A DNA stretch of 64,000 nt from Pseudoalteromonas rhizosphaerae (GTDB taxonomy: Bacteria > Pseudomonadota > Gammaproteobacteria > Enterobacterales > Alteromonadaceae). Below the pieces are notes generated by a model. It ran no database searches, had not been told where the DNA came from, and saw nothing but the letters and a program-made list of their open reading frames with translations. Position 1 is the first letter of the stretch; every line of letters begins with the position of its first letter. A program made the translations under genes and the position numbers. Below are positions 45,757 through 55,147 of this stretch, piece by piece. Location of the stretch: NCBI RefSeq assembly GCF_902498845.1, contig NZ_CABVLM010000004.1, forward strand, positions 248,001 to 312,000, given 5' to 3'.

Positions 45757-45927
45757 ATGAAGAGACAGAAAAGAGATCGGTTAGAAAGAGCTCATTCTCA
45801 AGGCTTTAAAGCAGGCCTCGCGGGCCGTTCAAAAGACCTATGCCCTTATCAACAAGTAGACCCAAAATCAGAGTGGTTAGGCGGTTGGCGCGAAGCGATA
45901 GAAAATCGCAATATGTATAAAACCTAA
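45757..45927 (+). CDS. rmf: Ribosome modulation factor
   Basis: 56 residues, found by reading the gap between the 265-bp element and fabA. It begins MKRQKRDRLERAHSQGFKAGLAGRSKDLC and contains CPYQQVDPKSEWLGGWREAIEN, which matches E. coli RMF along its whole length. RMF dimerises 70S ribosomes into inactive 100S particles in stationary phase or slow growth. AGGTGAGG is a strong ribosome site. It is convergent with fabA, as in E. coli. Confidence 0.96.
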   Translation: MKRQKRDRLERAHSQGFKAGLAGRSKDLCPYQQVDPKSEWLGGWREAIENRNMYKT

Positions 45928-45951
45928 TTTTTAAGTATTGAATTAAAGCAG

Positions 45952-45984
45952 AAACGCCGCTGTTTATGAAACAGCGGCGTTTTT
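45952..45984 (+). terminator. Intrinsic terminator after rmf
   Basis: A perfect 14-bp stem (AAACGCCGCTGTTT / AAACAGCGGCGTTT) with loop ATG and a following T-run, 24 bases after the rmf stop; it also separates rmf from the convergent fabA. Confidence 0.92.
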
Positions 45985-46006
45985 GTAGCTGGGTTTTAAT
46001 AAAAAA

Positions 46007-46522
46007 TTAAAACGCGCTAGTATCTTGGAATAAACCAACTTTTAAATCTTTTGCTTCGTAGATAACGCGGCCATCTACTTCAACAGTACCATCAGCCATC
46101 CCCATGAATAATTTACGTTTAATAACGCGCTTCATGGTCAAACGGTAGGTCACTTTTTTTGCTGTTGGTAAAATTTGCCCAGTAAATTTAACTTCACCTA
46201 CACCTAGCGCACGGCCAAGACCAGGACCACCAGACCAACCAAGGAAAAAGCCAACCAGTTGCCACATTGCATCTAAACCAAGACAACCTGGCATGACTGG
46301 ATCACCTTTAAAGTGACAAGCAAAAAACCAAAGATCAGGGTTAATATCAAGCTCAGCAACGATTTCACCTTTACCATGCTCTCCACCGTCATCAGTGATT
46401 GAGATGATACGATCCATCATTAACATGTTGTCACTTGGTAGACGACAATTGCCTTCTCCAAACATTTCACCTTGACCACATAGGATCAAATCTTCTTTTG
46501 TATAACTATTTTTAGGTTCCAT
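46007..46522 (-). CDS. fabA: 3-hydroxydecanoyl-ACP dehydratase/isomerase FabA
   Basis: 171 residues from the ATG at 46522 ([16 protein letters not shown]), which aligns with the E. coli start; an ATG four codons upstream is also open. FabA dehydrates 3-hydroxydecanoyl-ACP and isomerises the double bond, starting unsaturated fatty-acid synthesis. The active-site His70 and Asp84 lie in [20 protein letters not shown]. The C-terminus [11 protein letters not shown] is the family signature. A perfect FabR-type palindrome lies 34 bases upstream of this start. Confidence 0.96.
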   Translation of the reverse strand: MEPKNSYTKEDLILCGQGEMFGEGNCRLPSDNMLMMDRIISITDDGGEHGKGEIVAELDINPDLWFFACHFKGDPVMPGCLGLDAMWQLVGFFLGWSGGPGLGRALGVGEVKFTGQILPTAKKVTYRLTMKRVIKRKLFMGMADGTVEVDGRVIYEAKDLKVGLFQDTSAF

Positions 46523-46555
46523 AACACTTTTCATCGCTTAGAAATTGCCACGTAC

Positions 46556-46579
46556 TTTAGCGTACACTTGTACGCTAAA
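46556..46579. promoter_or_regulatory. FabR-type operator before fabA
   Basis: A perfect inverted repeat: TTTAGCGTACA, two spacer bases CT, then its exact complement TGTACGCTAAA. The core AGCGTACA-N2-TGTACGCT matches the FabR operator known from fabA and fabB of E. coli, so unsaturated fatty-acid level probably controls fabA here. Confidence 0.88.
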
Positions 46580-46726
46580 CAACTCGGAGCAGTTAAAAAA
46601 ATAATTTATTTGCACGAAATACCACCGCTTAGGTGAAGAACATGCTAATTACACGATTAAATCGCGCAATTACTAGCAAAAATCATTATAATTACCGTGA
46701 TTTTTTAACCAGTATAAAGGAAGTTT

Positions 46727-47584
46727 ATGATCCTTTTTGTTAACGCACTTACCGTAATTGATTTTTCTTACTTGTGTAATAAACGAGGCGCAGTTGGCGA
46801 GAGCTGGATTGTTGATTTAACCTTGCATGGCAAGTTAAATGAAGAGTCTATGGTGCTTGATTTTGGCTTAGTTAAAAAGCAAATCAAAGGCATTATCGAC
46901 CAATGTATTGATCACAAGCTGGCCATTGGCAACCAAATTAACGGCCAAGTTGAAAACCATGGTGACTACACAACACTTGATTGTACTTTTGGTGATGATC
47001 ACCACTTAGCAATGAGCGCGCCAAACCAAGCGTTTTGTTTAATTGATGCTGATGTTATTAATGAGCAGTCAGTTATTGAATTTCTAATTGCTACAATCAT
47101 GCCGCAGTTACCAAGCAATATCGATAAAATCGAAATTGAGTTAAAGCCAGAGCATAGTAAGAGCTTTTATTATCACTATAGTCATGGCCTTAAAAAGCAC
47201 GACGGTAATTGCCAGCGTATTATTCATGGTCACCGTTCGCAAATTGGTATTGCCCTTGATGGGATGGCAATGCCACGATTACAAAAGCAATGGGCTGATA
47301 AATGGCAAGATATTTATTTAGCTACAGCAGAAGATCAAATTCAAGCGCCGCAGCTACAGCACATCAGCGCCAAAGAAAATGACCTCTGTTTTGCCTATAC
47401 CGCCGCACAAGGCTATTTTGAAATGGCAATAAGTAAAGAACGGTGTGATATTTTACCCATTGATACTACGGTTGAATGTATTGCAGGTTACCTTGCTGAG
47501 CAAGTTAAAGCGCAGCATCCTGACAATGACGTAAAAGTCACAGCATACGAAGGTGTGGCCAAAGGGTCCATTTGTTATGCGTAA
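46727..47584 (+). CDS. 6-carboxytetrahydropterin synthase-like protein, double length
   Basis: 285 residues, about twice the length of QueD, in the order of two PTPS-type halves: the N-terminal half starts ILFVNALTVIDFSYL and contains VDLTLHGKLNEESMVLDFGLVKK, the C-terminal half has YYHYSHGLKKHDGNCQRIIHGHRSQI. The second His-rich HGHRSQI motif is present in PTPS/QueD enzymes; the classical first zinc-site pattern is only partly recognisable, so activity is uncertain. AAAGGAAG before the start. Its stop overlaps the start of the M23 peptidase gene by a few bases, and a thioesterase gene follows; the cluster logic is not known. Confidence 0.75.
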   Translation: MILFVNALTVIDFSYLCNKRGAVGESWIVDLTLHGKLNEESMVLDFGLVKKQIKGIIDQCIDHKLAIGNQINGQVENHGDYTTLDCTFGDDHHLAMSAPNQAFCLIDADVINEQSVIEFLIATIMPQLPSNIDKIEIELKPEHSKSFYYHYSHGLKKHDGNCQRIIHGHRSQIGIALDGMAMPRLQKQWADKWQDIYLATAEDQIQAPQLQHISAKENDLCFAYTAAQGYFEMAISKERCDILPIDTTVECIAGYLAEQVKAQHPDNDVKVTAYEGVAKGSICYA

Positions 47585-48392
47585 ATTATTAGCCGTTTCG
47601 TTATTTGCTACTGTGAGCTTTTTTGCTGATGCAGTTGAGCTAAAAGGTCACTTAACCCAAGGCGGGTTAGTGACTGGTCAAATTGATGGGGTTAAGTCAG
47701 TTATTTTTAATGGCCAAGCATTAAAAACCACCGCACAAGGTGAGTTTGTATTTGGCTTTGGCCGTGATGCTGAATTAACCCATCAATTAGCCTGGGTTGA
47801 TGCAGATGGTGTCAAACATCAGCAAGCGATTGAGATCACTAAACGTGATTATAAAATTGATAAAATTACTGGAGTGGCAAGTAAATATGTGTTACCGCCA
47901 AAAGCGGTAAGTGAACGCATCAGCCGCGAAGCTGTGGCAGTAAGAAATGCCCGAAAAGTTGACTCTGAGCTTAGGTATTTTTTAGATCCAGTTTACAAAC
48001 CTGCACAAGGACGTATTTCGGGTGTGTATGGTAGCCAACGCTATTTTAATGGTGAGCCTCGTCGGCCACATTTTGGTTTAGATATAGCCAACAAAACAGG
48101 CAGCCCTGTTTATGCGCCTGTCAGTGGTACCGTTGTTTTTGCTGATAACGACCTTTATTACTCTGGCGGAACTTTAATTTTAGATCATGGCCACAGTGTC
48201 ACGTCTACCTACATACACTTAAGTAAGCTTGATGTAAAAGTAGGGGATACCATTAAACGCGGTGATAAAATAGCTGAAATTGGTGCGACTGGCCGTGTAA
48301 CTGGCCCTCATCTGGATTGGCGTTTTAATTGGAAAGGCGAACGCCTTGATCCTGCACTTATGATGTTAGATAAATTAGCAAACCAAAAGTAG
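47577..48392 (+). CDS. M23 family metallopeptidase, secreted
   Basis: 271 residues from the ATG at 47577 (MRKLLAVSLFATVSFFADA, a signal peptide); the frame extends eight codons further into the upstream gene. The C-terminal M23 (lysostaphin/LytM-type) domain shows HFGLDIANKTGSPVYAPVSG, TLILDHGHSVTSTYIHLSKLDVKVGDTIKRG and GATGRVTGPHLDWRF; the zinc ligands of the fold, His and Asp in HFGLD and the later His in HLDWR, are present. It is likely a periplasmic murein endopeptidase or a LytM regulator. It overlaps the upstream gene (ATG inside its last codons). Confidence 0.87.
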   Translation: MRKLLAVSLFATVSFFADAVELKGHLTQGGLVTGQIDGVKSVIFNGQALKTTAQGEFVFGFGRDAELTHQLAWVDADGVKHQQAIEITKRDYKIDKITGVASKYVLPPKAVSERISREAVAVRNARKVDSELRYFLDPVYKPAQGRISGVYGSQRYFNGEPRRPHFGLDIANKTGSPVYAPVSGTVVFADNDLYYSGGTLILDHGHSVTSTYIHLSKLDVKVGDTIKRGDKIAEIGATGRVTGPHLDWRFNWKGERLDPALMMLDKLANQK

Positions 48393-48397
48393 AGAAC

Positions 48398-48829
48398 ATG
48401 ACAACTCAAGTAAACCGTGAAGAAATAATTGCTCAGCGTATTAAAGACTCAACGACTTCGGTCACAAAAACAGTATTTCCTGGGCGTACTAATCACCACA
48501 ATACCTTGTTTGGTGGTGATGCATTGGCATGGATGGACGAAGTTGCATTTATTGCTGCAACGCGCTTTTGCCGTAAACCATTGGTAACCATTTCATCAGA
48601 TAGAGTTGATTTTAAAGAAGCTATTCCAGCTGGAACCTTCGCTGAATTGATCTCAAAAGTTGTGCATGTAGGCAATACAAGTTTAAGAGTAGACGTTGAA
48701 ATATTCTTAGAAACAATGCACCGGGATGATAAACACTCGGCAATTACTGGCAGTTTTACATTCGTTGCGGTCGATGACAATCACAGACCTACGCCGGTTG
48801 TATGCGATAAGATGATTTATGGTTTTTAA
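48398..48829 (+). CDS. Acyl-CoA thioesterase, hotdog fold
   Basis: 143 residues. The segment FPGRTNHHNTLFGGDALAWMDEVAFIAATRF holds the hotdog active-site region of acyl-CoA thioesterases (the TLFGGxxLxWMD motif), followed by SSDRVDFKEAIPAGTFAELI. It hydrolyses acyl-CoA. It follows the M23 gene by five bases and closes that cluster before the terminator at 48846-48874. It is a paralogue of the gene at 31335. Confidence 0.87.
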   Translation: MTTQVNREEIIAQRIKDSTTSVTKTVFPGRTNHHNTLFGGDALAWMDEVAFIAATRFCRKPLVTISSDRVDFKEAIPAGTFAELISKVVHVGNTSLRVDVEIFLETMHRDDKHSAITGSFTFVAVDDNHRPTPVVCDKMIYGF

Positions 48830-48845
48830 ACCTAGTTGTTAAGTT

Positions 48846-48874
48846 AAGAAAGCACTTTTATGGTGCTTTCTTTG
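48846..48874 (+). terminator. Intrinsic terminator after the thioesterase gene
   Basis: A 10-bp perfect stem (AAGAAAGCAC / GTGCTTTCTT) with loop of seven bases and a following T-rich tract, 16 bases after the stop. Confidence 0.85.
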
Positions 48875-49003
48875 CTTTACAAAAAGAACACATCATACTA
48901 TATTTCACTGTTATATATCTTTAGCATCTGCGTTAAAACAATAATTTAGTAACCAAGTAGGGGGCTTAATCTATTCTCTACTTGGTTACTCACATTTAAG
49001 GTA

Positions 49004-50326
49004 TTAAAGCACCATAGCGGCTATCCAGCCAAATATTAGCAATGGAATATTAAAGTGGATAAAAGTAGGCACAACTGAATCCCAGATATGATCATGCTGA
49101 CCGTCAGCGTTTAAGCCGGAAGTTGGTCCTAAGGTTGAATCGGAAGCAGGGGAGCCAGCATCGCCTAAAGCACCTGCGGTTCCCACTAAAGCTGCGGTTG
49201 CCATCATTGAAAAGTTAAGCTCTAAGCACAGTGGCACGAACAAGGTTGCTATTATTGGCACTGTGGAAAATGAGCTGCCAATCCCCATGGTGATCATTAA
49301 ACCAACTAATAAAATTAGTGCAGCTGCCAAAGGTTTGTTGCCATCAATAATCAATGCGGCGCTTTGTACTAAGCTAGTCACATCGTCTGTCGCTTTCATT
49401 ACAGAGGCAAACCCTTGAGCTGAGATCATGATAAATCCAATCATTGCCATCATTGCTACGCCTTTACTAAATACGTCGCTATTTTGCTCCCACTTAACTA
49501 CGCCAAACAAACTAAAAATCATCACCCCAACTAAGCCACCTAAAATCATTGAACCACTGACATTTTGTGCTGCTAAAGATGCTAATACCGCTGTAATACC
49601 GACTAACAATACTTTTTTAGGTTGTTCTACAACCACATTAGTTGCGTGCTCTTGATGTTCATCATGCTGATAATCCCGACGTTTTCTATAACTGATAAAC
49701 ACAGCTACAATTAACCCAACTAACATGCCACAGGCAGGAATGATCATCGCCATAGGTACTTGGGTATTAATGATATCTAAGCCATTTTCCACTAAGTTTT
49801 TATGTAAAATCGAGTATAAATAAATTCCACCAAAGCCATAGGGTAAAACCATATATGAGGTTGCTAGACCAAACGTTAAAATACAGGCAATAGCACGTCG
49901 GTCTAACCTTAGTTTATTAAATATAACCAGTAGCGGGGGGATCAAAATTGGTATAAAAGCTATATGAACTGGGACTAGGTTCTGCGATGAAATTGCACAC
50001 ACTAAAATTATCAGTAAAATAAAATAGCTTAAATTTGTTTCGCTATTACTACTATTGTTATTTACTTTAGCAAGTAGCTTTGCAGCTAAAATGCGCGTTA
50101 AGCCTGATTTTGAAATCGCAACAGCGAATGCGCCTAGCATTGCATAGCTTAGAGCGATCTCAGCTCCGCCAGAGAGGCCTGCGTTAAATGCGTTTAGGGT
50201 ATCGTTTAAGCTAAGTCCGGCGGTTAAACCGGCGACTAAAGCACTTAAAGTCATAGCAACAATTACATTAACGCGGGCTAAAGTAAGGCCAAGCATTAAA
50301 ATAACGCCAATCACGACTGCATTCAT
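49004..50326 (-). CDS. Na+/H+ antiporter NhaC/YuiF-like transporter
   Basis: 440 residues with about eleven hydrophobic helices. It resembles the NhaC/YuiF group of ion-transporter superfamily proteins, which exchange Na+ for H+ or transport amino acids; the visible [23 protein letters not shown] and [32 protein letters not shown] stretches are typical. Its start overlaps the stop of the transglutaminase-like gene by four bases (ATGA), placing it in the moxR operon; I do not know of a functional reason for this association. Confidence 0.8.
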   Translation of the reverse strand: MNAVVIGVILMLGLTLARVNVIVAMTLSALVAGLTAGLSLNDTLNAFNAGLSGGAEIALSYAMLGAFAVAISKSGLTRILAAKLLAKVNNNSSNSETNLSYFILLIILVCAISSQNLVPVHIAFIPILIPPLLVIFNKLRLDRRAIACILTFGLATSYMVLPYGFGGIYLYSILHKNLVENGLDIINTQVPMAMIIPACGMLVGLIVAVFISYRKRRDYQHDEHQEHATNVVVEQPKKVLLVGITAVLASLAAQNVSGSMILGGLVGVMIFSLFGVVKWEQNSDVFSKGVAMMAMIGFIMISAQGFASVMKATDDVTSLVQSAALIIDGNKPLAAALILLVGLMITMGIGSSFSTVPIIATLFVPLCLELNFSMMATAALVGTAGALGDAGSPASDSTLGPTSGLNADGQHDHIWDSVVPTFIHFNIPLLIFGWIAAMVL

Positions 50327-52317
50327 AGAGTTCTCTTAGTTGTTGTTTTAATTAATTTTACCAGATTTTTACTGTGTTTTTTACGATAAGCGCTAAATAT
50401 TAGCTGGCGATAACGCACATCGGAGTATAATTGCGCAAATTGCATGATATATGTCCGCTCGTTAGGCAGCTGTTGAGCTGCATATGCTAAAAATTGCAGC
50501 GGCGTTTGATTTGACGGTGCAGAAATACCTTGCTTATTACACCAACGCACAACAGTAAGGTAGTCTTTTGCGAGTGAATGCGCTGGCGATTCTGGCTTTT
50601 TAGGCCAAGACAAATACACAAAGTAACAAATAAAGGCTAAACATACGGTTGCTATCACGATCAGTGAAATTTGCCAAAGCTGTTTATTACCGAATAATTC
50701 TTTTAGCAGGGAAGATTGCTTTTGCTGGTCAAAACCTAACACCCAATTTGTCCATTGGTAATCAAGATTTTCAAGCTTAAGCCTTAACCAGTTAATACCA
50801 GCAATATTACTCAATCGTAATAAGCCAAAACTCAAGTTGCTAGTAAATTCGCTATTAAGCTGCAAGTGCTGTGATAAAGATCCGTTTAATCGTTCAGGTG
50901 AAACAACCGCAGTTGCATCAAAAATTTGCCAACCTTTATTTTTTATTAATACTTCAACCCATGCATGGGCATCATATTGATAGATGCTCATATAACTATT
51001 TTGTTGATTATACTCACCACCTAAGTACCCCGAAACAACGCGGGCAGGAATACCAACACTTCTAAACATAAATGCAGCCGTGCTGGCATAATGGCCACAA
51101 AAACCACGTTTATTAGCAAATAAAAACTGGTCAAGGGTGTTGTTACCGGTAATTGGATCCGGCGTTAAGGTATAGCTAAAGTTATTATTGGCAAAGTAGT
51201 CATACAGTGCTAAATAAAAAGCCTGATCATCGTTATTATGTTGTTCATACAGACGTTTAGCTAAAGACTGCGACTGTAAATTAGTCTCTTTAGCTAAATT
51301 AAGCTGCACGTTTTGATAGTGTGCAGAGCGAGAGAGTTCAGCCAAGCTAAAAGCATAACTCTGGGCTGTATAGCTAATACTATTAGCTAAAAAACGTTTC
51401 CGCAGTAGTAATCCATTGCTGGTTGTTTTTACATCTTGATGGGCCGAGTCGGCAAACTGTAAACCATAAAGCCAAGGCTTAGCGCCAGGCTCTGCAAAAA
51501 TTTGATAACTATATAATGGTTCACCACGTTCAGCTGAGGTGATTTGGTCAATTACTTGTTGGCTTTTTAAAATGTCCGATATTAACCAGCGTTTACCATC
51601 AAACTCATCATGTATAATCGCTCGCCAGTAATAGGGGGCAGATGGCTTTTGTTGATCAAATTTAGCTCGAAATACTAACTCATCTGAATTAGACAGTTTG
51701 GCTATATCAAATGGATCAACACTTTCTGACAAACCGGTTTTAGCGAGTTTTGGCCCCGGTAATTGCCAAAATGCGGGAAGTTTCGGTAACAATAATAATA
51801 AAAATATCGCTAAAGGTAGTGCTAGCAACAAAAGTTTGCAGCTGTCTTTAGCTGCAATTTTTAAACTATGTTTAGATTCAATCAGCGCTAAAAGCGCAAA
51901 ATTTAAAATATATAGCATGCTAATTACTAGCGTAGCAAATAAGCTCTGAGAAAATAGATATACTGTTGAGAGACTAAAAAAACTTAACAAAATGATAGTT
52001 TGATAATGCTTTTTTGTATTGGCTTGCAGTAATTTAAATAAGCTAGAGAGGATCAGCATCGCAACAAATAAAGTCACCGTATCGCTAAAACCTACGTCAT
52101 AAAACAAGATCAATAGACTCAAAGCGGCCAAAGTATTTGCTAATATGGCATTGGGTTTATTTCGTTTCAATAAGGTAACGGCTAGATTCCAAATACACAA
52201 ACTAGCTAATAATGTATTAAATAGAGGAGGTAACTCAGTGAAAATAAAACTCAGCACTAAAATATAAACAATAGATAACGACAAATTGATCGCGGTTAAA
52301 TTATCAGTGACTTTCAT
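50323..52317 (-). CDS. TgpA-like transglutaminase membrane protein (DUF3488 + transglutaminase core)
   Basis: About 664 residues from the ATG at 52317, which has AAAGG five bases upstream; TTG and ATG alternatives lie a few codons upstream. Six N-terminal membrane helices (the DUF3488 region, about 10-190) precede a periplasmic transglutaminase core: Cys407 in [11 protein letters not shown], His in YDAHAWVEV and Asp in FDATAVV form the Cys-His-Asp triad. A further helix (about 545-570) anchors a short C-terminal cytoplasmic domain (DUF4129-like). TgpA of Pseudomonas aeruginosa is an essential enzyme with this layout. It follows DUF58 by overlap, in the moxR operon. Confidence 0.88.
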   Translation of the reverse strand: MKVTDNLTAINLSLSIVYILVLSFIFTELPPLFNTLLASLCIWNLAVTLLKRNKPNAILANTLAALSLLILFYDVGFSDTVTLFVAMLILSSLFKLLQANTKKHYQTIILLSFFSLSTVYLFSQSLFATLVISMLYILNFALLALIESKHSLKIAAKDSCKLLLLALPLAIFLLLLLPKLPAFWQLPGPKLAKTGLSESVDPFDIAKLSNSDELVFRAKFDQQKPSAPYYWRAIIHDEFDGKRWLISDILKSQQVIDQITSAERGEPLYSYQIFAEPGAKPWLYGLQFADSAHQDVKTTSNGLLLRKRFLANSISYTAQSYAFSLAELSRSAHYQNVQLNLAKETNLQSQSLAKRLYEQHNNDDQAFYLALYDYFANNNFSYTLTPDPITGNNTLDQFLFANKRGFCGHYASTAAFMFRSVGIPARVVSGYLGGEYNQQNSYMSIYQYDAHAWVEVLIKNKGWQIFDATAVVSPERLNGSLSQHLQLNSEFTSNLSFGLLRLSNIAGINWLRLKLENLDYQWTNWVLGFDQQKQSSLLKELFGNKQLWQISLIVIATVCLAFICYFVYLSWPKKPESPAHSLAKDYLTVVRWCNKQGISAPSNQTPLQFLAYAAQQLPNERTYIMQFAQLYSDVRYRQLIFSAYRKKHSKNLVKLIKTTTKRTL

Positions 52318-53296
52318 TTTCATCCTTTGCAAAACGGCTTAGTGCTTCTAAACACTGTTTACAATGTTCTTTGGTATCACTGATCGCGTATAGTCCTGCT
52401 TCTAATTGCAGGCCATAACTAACGCCTTGTGAGTAAGCCTGAGTTACTAAATAGCTTAATTGTTGTAGGCGGGATTCGGTATTTCCTTGTAACTGATTAA
52501 AATCAAAAACAACACTTTGGGCTGAATAATTTACAAACTCTTTTACCATTAATTGCTGAGTTTTTGCGTAATGTTTCCATGATATTCGTTTCATATTCAT
52601 AACAGGTTGATGAATATTTAAACCATCAAATTCATCACTACCATGGCTGTTTTTATGCAGGCCATCATCAGTGTTGTGGTTATTTTGCAAACTAGCTTCA
52701 TGCAATGGTTTGAGTTGTTGCGGGTAGACAAATACCGTATGTGCTAATTGCATATAGCTCCATACTGATACTAATCCAAACGGGTACTTGCTGATTATTT
52801 TTAATCGGCGCAAGGGGTATTCACCACGTTCTTTTAATCCTAAATCTAAATTAACTATTTGCTGTTGACTGGTTATTTCATCAACGGTTGTGAGGGTTTT
52901 ATTTTCATAAATAAACTGCAATGATTGACATTTTTCTTCGGTTTTTAGTTGCAGCTCTAATGATGCAGAGCAGGGAGCATAGCTAGCTATATGATTTTTA
53001 TAATCAATTTTTAATCCTTTAAGATTGCTATAACCCATAAGTAACGAAAATATCATTACTACGAGCATTAAATAAGCCATCGCTAAAATCAGATTATTCT
53101 GATAATTAATGCCTAATATAAAATTAAGCATAGTAACCACTAAAAAGCTCACGCCCAATTTTGATGGCAAAACATATATTGTGTTATGCGTTAAGGTAAG
53201 ATGTTCGGTATTATGTTTATTTCTTAGTAATAGCTTGAAAATCTTAGCTTTAAACTGAAACCAAAAAGTAGGGCGCTTTCCTGTTTTATTGTTCAT
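52304..53296 (-). CDS. DUF58 protein, MoxR partner
   Basis: 330 residues with two N-terminal membrane helices (about 48-66 and 70-88) followed by a cytosolic/periplasmic part and a C-terminal DUF58 (vWA-like) domain with SDEFDGLNIHQPVMNMKRISWKHYAKTQQLMVKEF. DUF58 proteins regularly accompany MoxR ATPases and are thought to be assembled or activated by them. The gene starts three bases after the moxR stop and overlaps the tgpA-like gene at its 3' end. Confidence 0.87.
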   Translation of the reverse strand: MNNKTGKRPTFWFQFKAKIFKLLLRNKHNTEHLTLTHNTIYVLPSKLGVSFLVVTMLNFILGINYQNNLILAMAYLMLVVMIFSLLMGYSNLKGLKIDYKNHIASYAPCSASLELQLKTEEKCQSLQFIYENKTLTTVDEITSQQQIVNLDLGLKERGEYPLRRLKIISKYPFGLVSVWSYMQLAHTVFVYPQQLKPLHEASLQNNHNTDDGLHKNSHGSDEFDGLNIHQPVMNMKRISWKHYAKTQQLMVKEFVNYSAQSVVFDFNQLQGNTESRLQQLSYLVTQAYSQGVSYGLQLEAGLYAISDTKEHCKQCLEALSRFAKDENESH

Positions 53297-53299
53297 ACC

Positions 53300-54205
53300 T
53301 TAAAGTGGCACATCAACAGTATTTATTAATTGTTTGATCTGTTGTGAGCTAACATCATGCTGCAGACCTAAACGATGTTCGGTAACACTAGCAAAAATAG
53401 TTTGCACATCATCAGGGGTAACAAAGTCACGACCATCAATAAACGCCCATGCTTTCGCGGCTTTGCCAACTGCAATACTGGCCCGTGGAGATAACGCATT
53501 AGCAAATTGGCTGTTATTTCGGGTAGCAGATACAAGCGCCAAAATATAATCAACAACTGGTTCACTTAACATAACAGCACTTACTTTATTTTGTATTTCA
53601 ATTAATTGTTGTGTATCGATACGTACAGGTAAGTGTGCATAATCACGATTATGTTGGCCTAAAATGAGTTTACGTTCAGCTTCTTTAGGTGGAAAACCCA
53701 AACTAATACGCATAAAAAAACGGTCTAATTGAGATTCAGGTAAAGGATAAGTACCTGATTGATATAAAGGGTTTTGAGTTGCTATAACAAAAAATGGTGT
53801 TGGTAGGGCATGTTTATCACCATCCATAGTAACTTGGTTTTCTTCCATTGCCTCTAATAAAGCGCTTTGTGTTTTTGGACCTGCACGATTTATTTCGTCC
53901 GCTAAAACAACTTGACTGAAGATAGGCCCTTTATGAAAAGTAAATTTATGCTCATTGGCATTAAAAATACTTGAGCCCAGTATGTCTGAGGGTAATAAAT
54001 CACTGGTAAATTGCACTCGTTGATATGATAAACCTAATACCGCAGCAAGTGCATGCGATAAAGTGGTTTTACCCATACCTGGCAAATCTTCAATTAATAA
54101 ATGACCTTGGCTCAACAAGCAGGTTAACGCGAGTTTTATTTGTTGCTGTTTGCCAAAAATAACCTGAGATAAATCATCAATGATCGCTTGTACGGTCTGT
54201 TGCAT
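53300..54205 (-). CDS. MoxR family AAA+ ATPase
   Basis: 301 residues. The AAA+ core shows Walker A GMGKTT (43-48), Walker B (VVLADEINRAGPKTQSALLEAMEE) and sensor 1 (PFFVIATQNPLYQSGTYPLPESQLDRF), with the MoxR-type lid (LSPRASIAVGKAAKAWA). MoxR ATPases act as chaperones that insert cofactors or activate DUF58/vWA partners. It is the first gene of a moxR-DUF58-tgpA-antiporter operon, the conserved arrangement for the first three genes. Confidence 0.9.
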   Translation of the reverse strand: MQQTVQAIIDDLSQVIFGKQQQIKLALTCLLSQGHLLIEDLPGMGKTTLSHALAAVLGLSYQRVQFTSDLLPSDILGSSIFNANEHKFTFHKGPIFSQVVLADEINRAGPKTQSALLEAMEENQVTMDGDKHALPTPFFVIATQNPLYQSGTYPLPESQLDRFFMRISLGFPPKEAERKLILGQHNRDYAHLPVRIDTQQLIEIQNKVSAVMLSEPVVDYILALVSATRNNSQFANALSPRASIAVGKAAKAWAFIDGRDFVTPDDVQTIFASVTEHRLGLQHDVSSQQIKQLINTVDVPL

Positions 54206-54232
54206 AGTAACCTTGTAGGTTGATAAATTACA

Positions 54233-54613
54233 TTAAATGAGTTCGAGGCGTTTCATGACCGTATCAACTTTTTTAGCATTAAATGGTTTTGCAATAAAAC
54301 CTTTAGCACCTAGTTCCCAAGTATTTTGAACATTTTCGAGGCTGTTATGGCCAGAGCACATGACAACATGTGTATGTGGGTAATTGTCATTTAAGTATTC
54401 AAGAATTTCTGTACCATCGGTATCGGGCAGTTCAATATCGAGAAAGATAACATTCGGGGATTTTTCATCAATCAACGTTTTAGCCGATTCAAAATCTCTG
54501 CTTTCAAGAATATCTTCAAAACCTAACTCAGTTAAGATCTGATTTAAGTAGTCACGTATATCTTGAACATCATCAATTATTAGGATTGGTTCTAACGGGC
54601 GCACAAATTCCAT
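54233..54613 (-). CDS. Single-domain response regulator (CheY-like)
   Basis: 126 residues, one receiver domain and no output domain. Acidic pocket residues are in ILIIDDVQD, the phospho-acceptor Asp in VIFLDIELPDTDG, the switch Ser in VMCSGHNS and the conserved Lys in GFIAKPFNAKK. It may be a phosphate shuttle or be phosphorylated by the hybrid kinase at 23852, but nothing here proves this. It starts 27 bases before moxR on the same strand and could share its promoter. The gap beyond it leads into the phage block. Confidence 0.88.
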   Translation of the reverse strand: MEFVRPLEPILIIDDVQDIRDYLNQILTELGFEDILESRDFESAKTLIDEKSPNVIFLDIELPDTDGTEILEYLNDNYPHTHVVMCSGHNSLENVQNTWELGAKGFIAKPFNAKKVDTVMKRLELI

Positions 54614-55147
54614 ATTGTTTACTTCTTGTGATACAGCTTAAATTGTATTTTTAATACTATGCTAAGCGATAATGAAGCTCAAGAAAGATACTCGAATTAA
54701 ACTGTATTATTGAAATAAACCATCACTAAGTCCGATACCGTCTAGTATTGGACTTAGTGAGCGATTCTAGATGTGTATTTGCAGAGGTTTACAGTAATGC
54801 ATTTAATAACCTATAATTTATATTATGTTAAATAAAGTAAGTTTTATAAGTAACAGCCTAATTGTTGTAAGGGGTTGTTCATTTCTAGAATAATGATGAT
54901 ATGGAGATTTTCGCCCTCGTGTTTTGGAAAAGCCCATTATTACTGGGTTTGGTGAACCCTGAGCGCAAAATCAAGTAAATTCGGATTACGCTTGGTTTTA
55001 GACGAAACCTGTTCAAACTGACTCATTCCACGATCATTCCTGCTCATTGTACGTTTAGAATTAGATCATTGTTGATCGTTTAACTTTCCTTTAAATACAC
55101 TTTAAACGCCTTTTAAAAGCTGTTTAAATATTTTGAGCTGCCGATGT
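54614..55147. other. Junction region between host genes and the Mu-like block
   Basis: 534 bases without a recognised gene. It holds a very strong inverted repeat at 54723-54760 and two overlapping small minus-strand frames (54940-55026, 28 codons, MSQFEQVSSKTKRNPNLLDF...; 54818-54937, 39 codons, MGFSKTRGRKSPYHHYSRN...) that may be remnants of a mobile element, plus several TTTAAA motifs next to the phage gene. The expected Mu genes after the F-like gene (protease, capsid, tail) are not here. Confidence 0.6.
54723..54760. repeat. Long inverted repeat with 16-bp arms
   Basis: TCACTAAGTCCGATAC, loop CGTCTA, then GTATTGGACTTAGTGA: 15 of 16 arm positions pair and the other is a G-T wobble. There is no T-run on either side, so it is not a usual terminator. 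It lies between the response-regulator start and the phage block. Confidence 0.8.
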
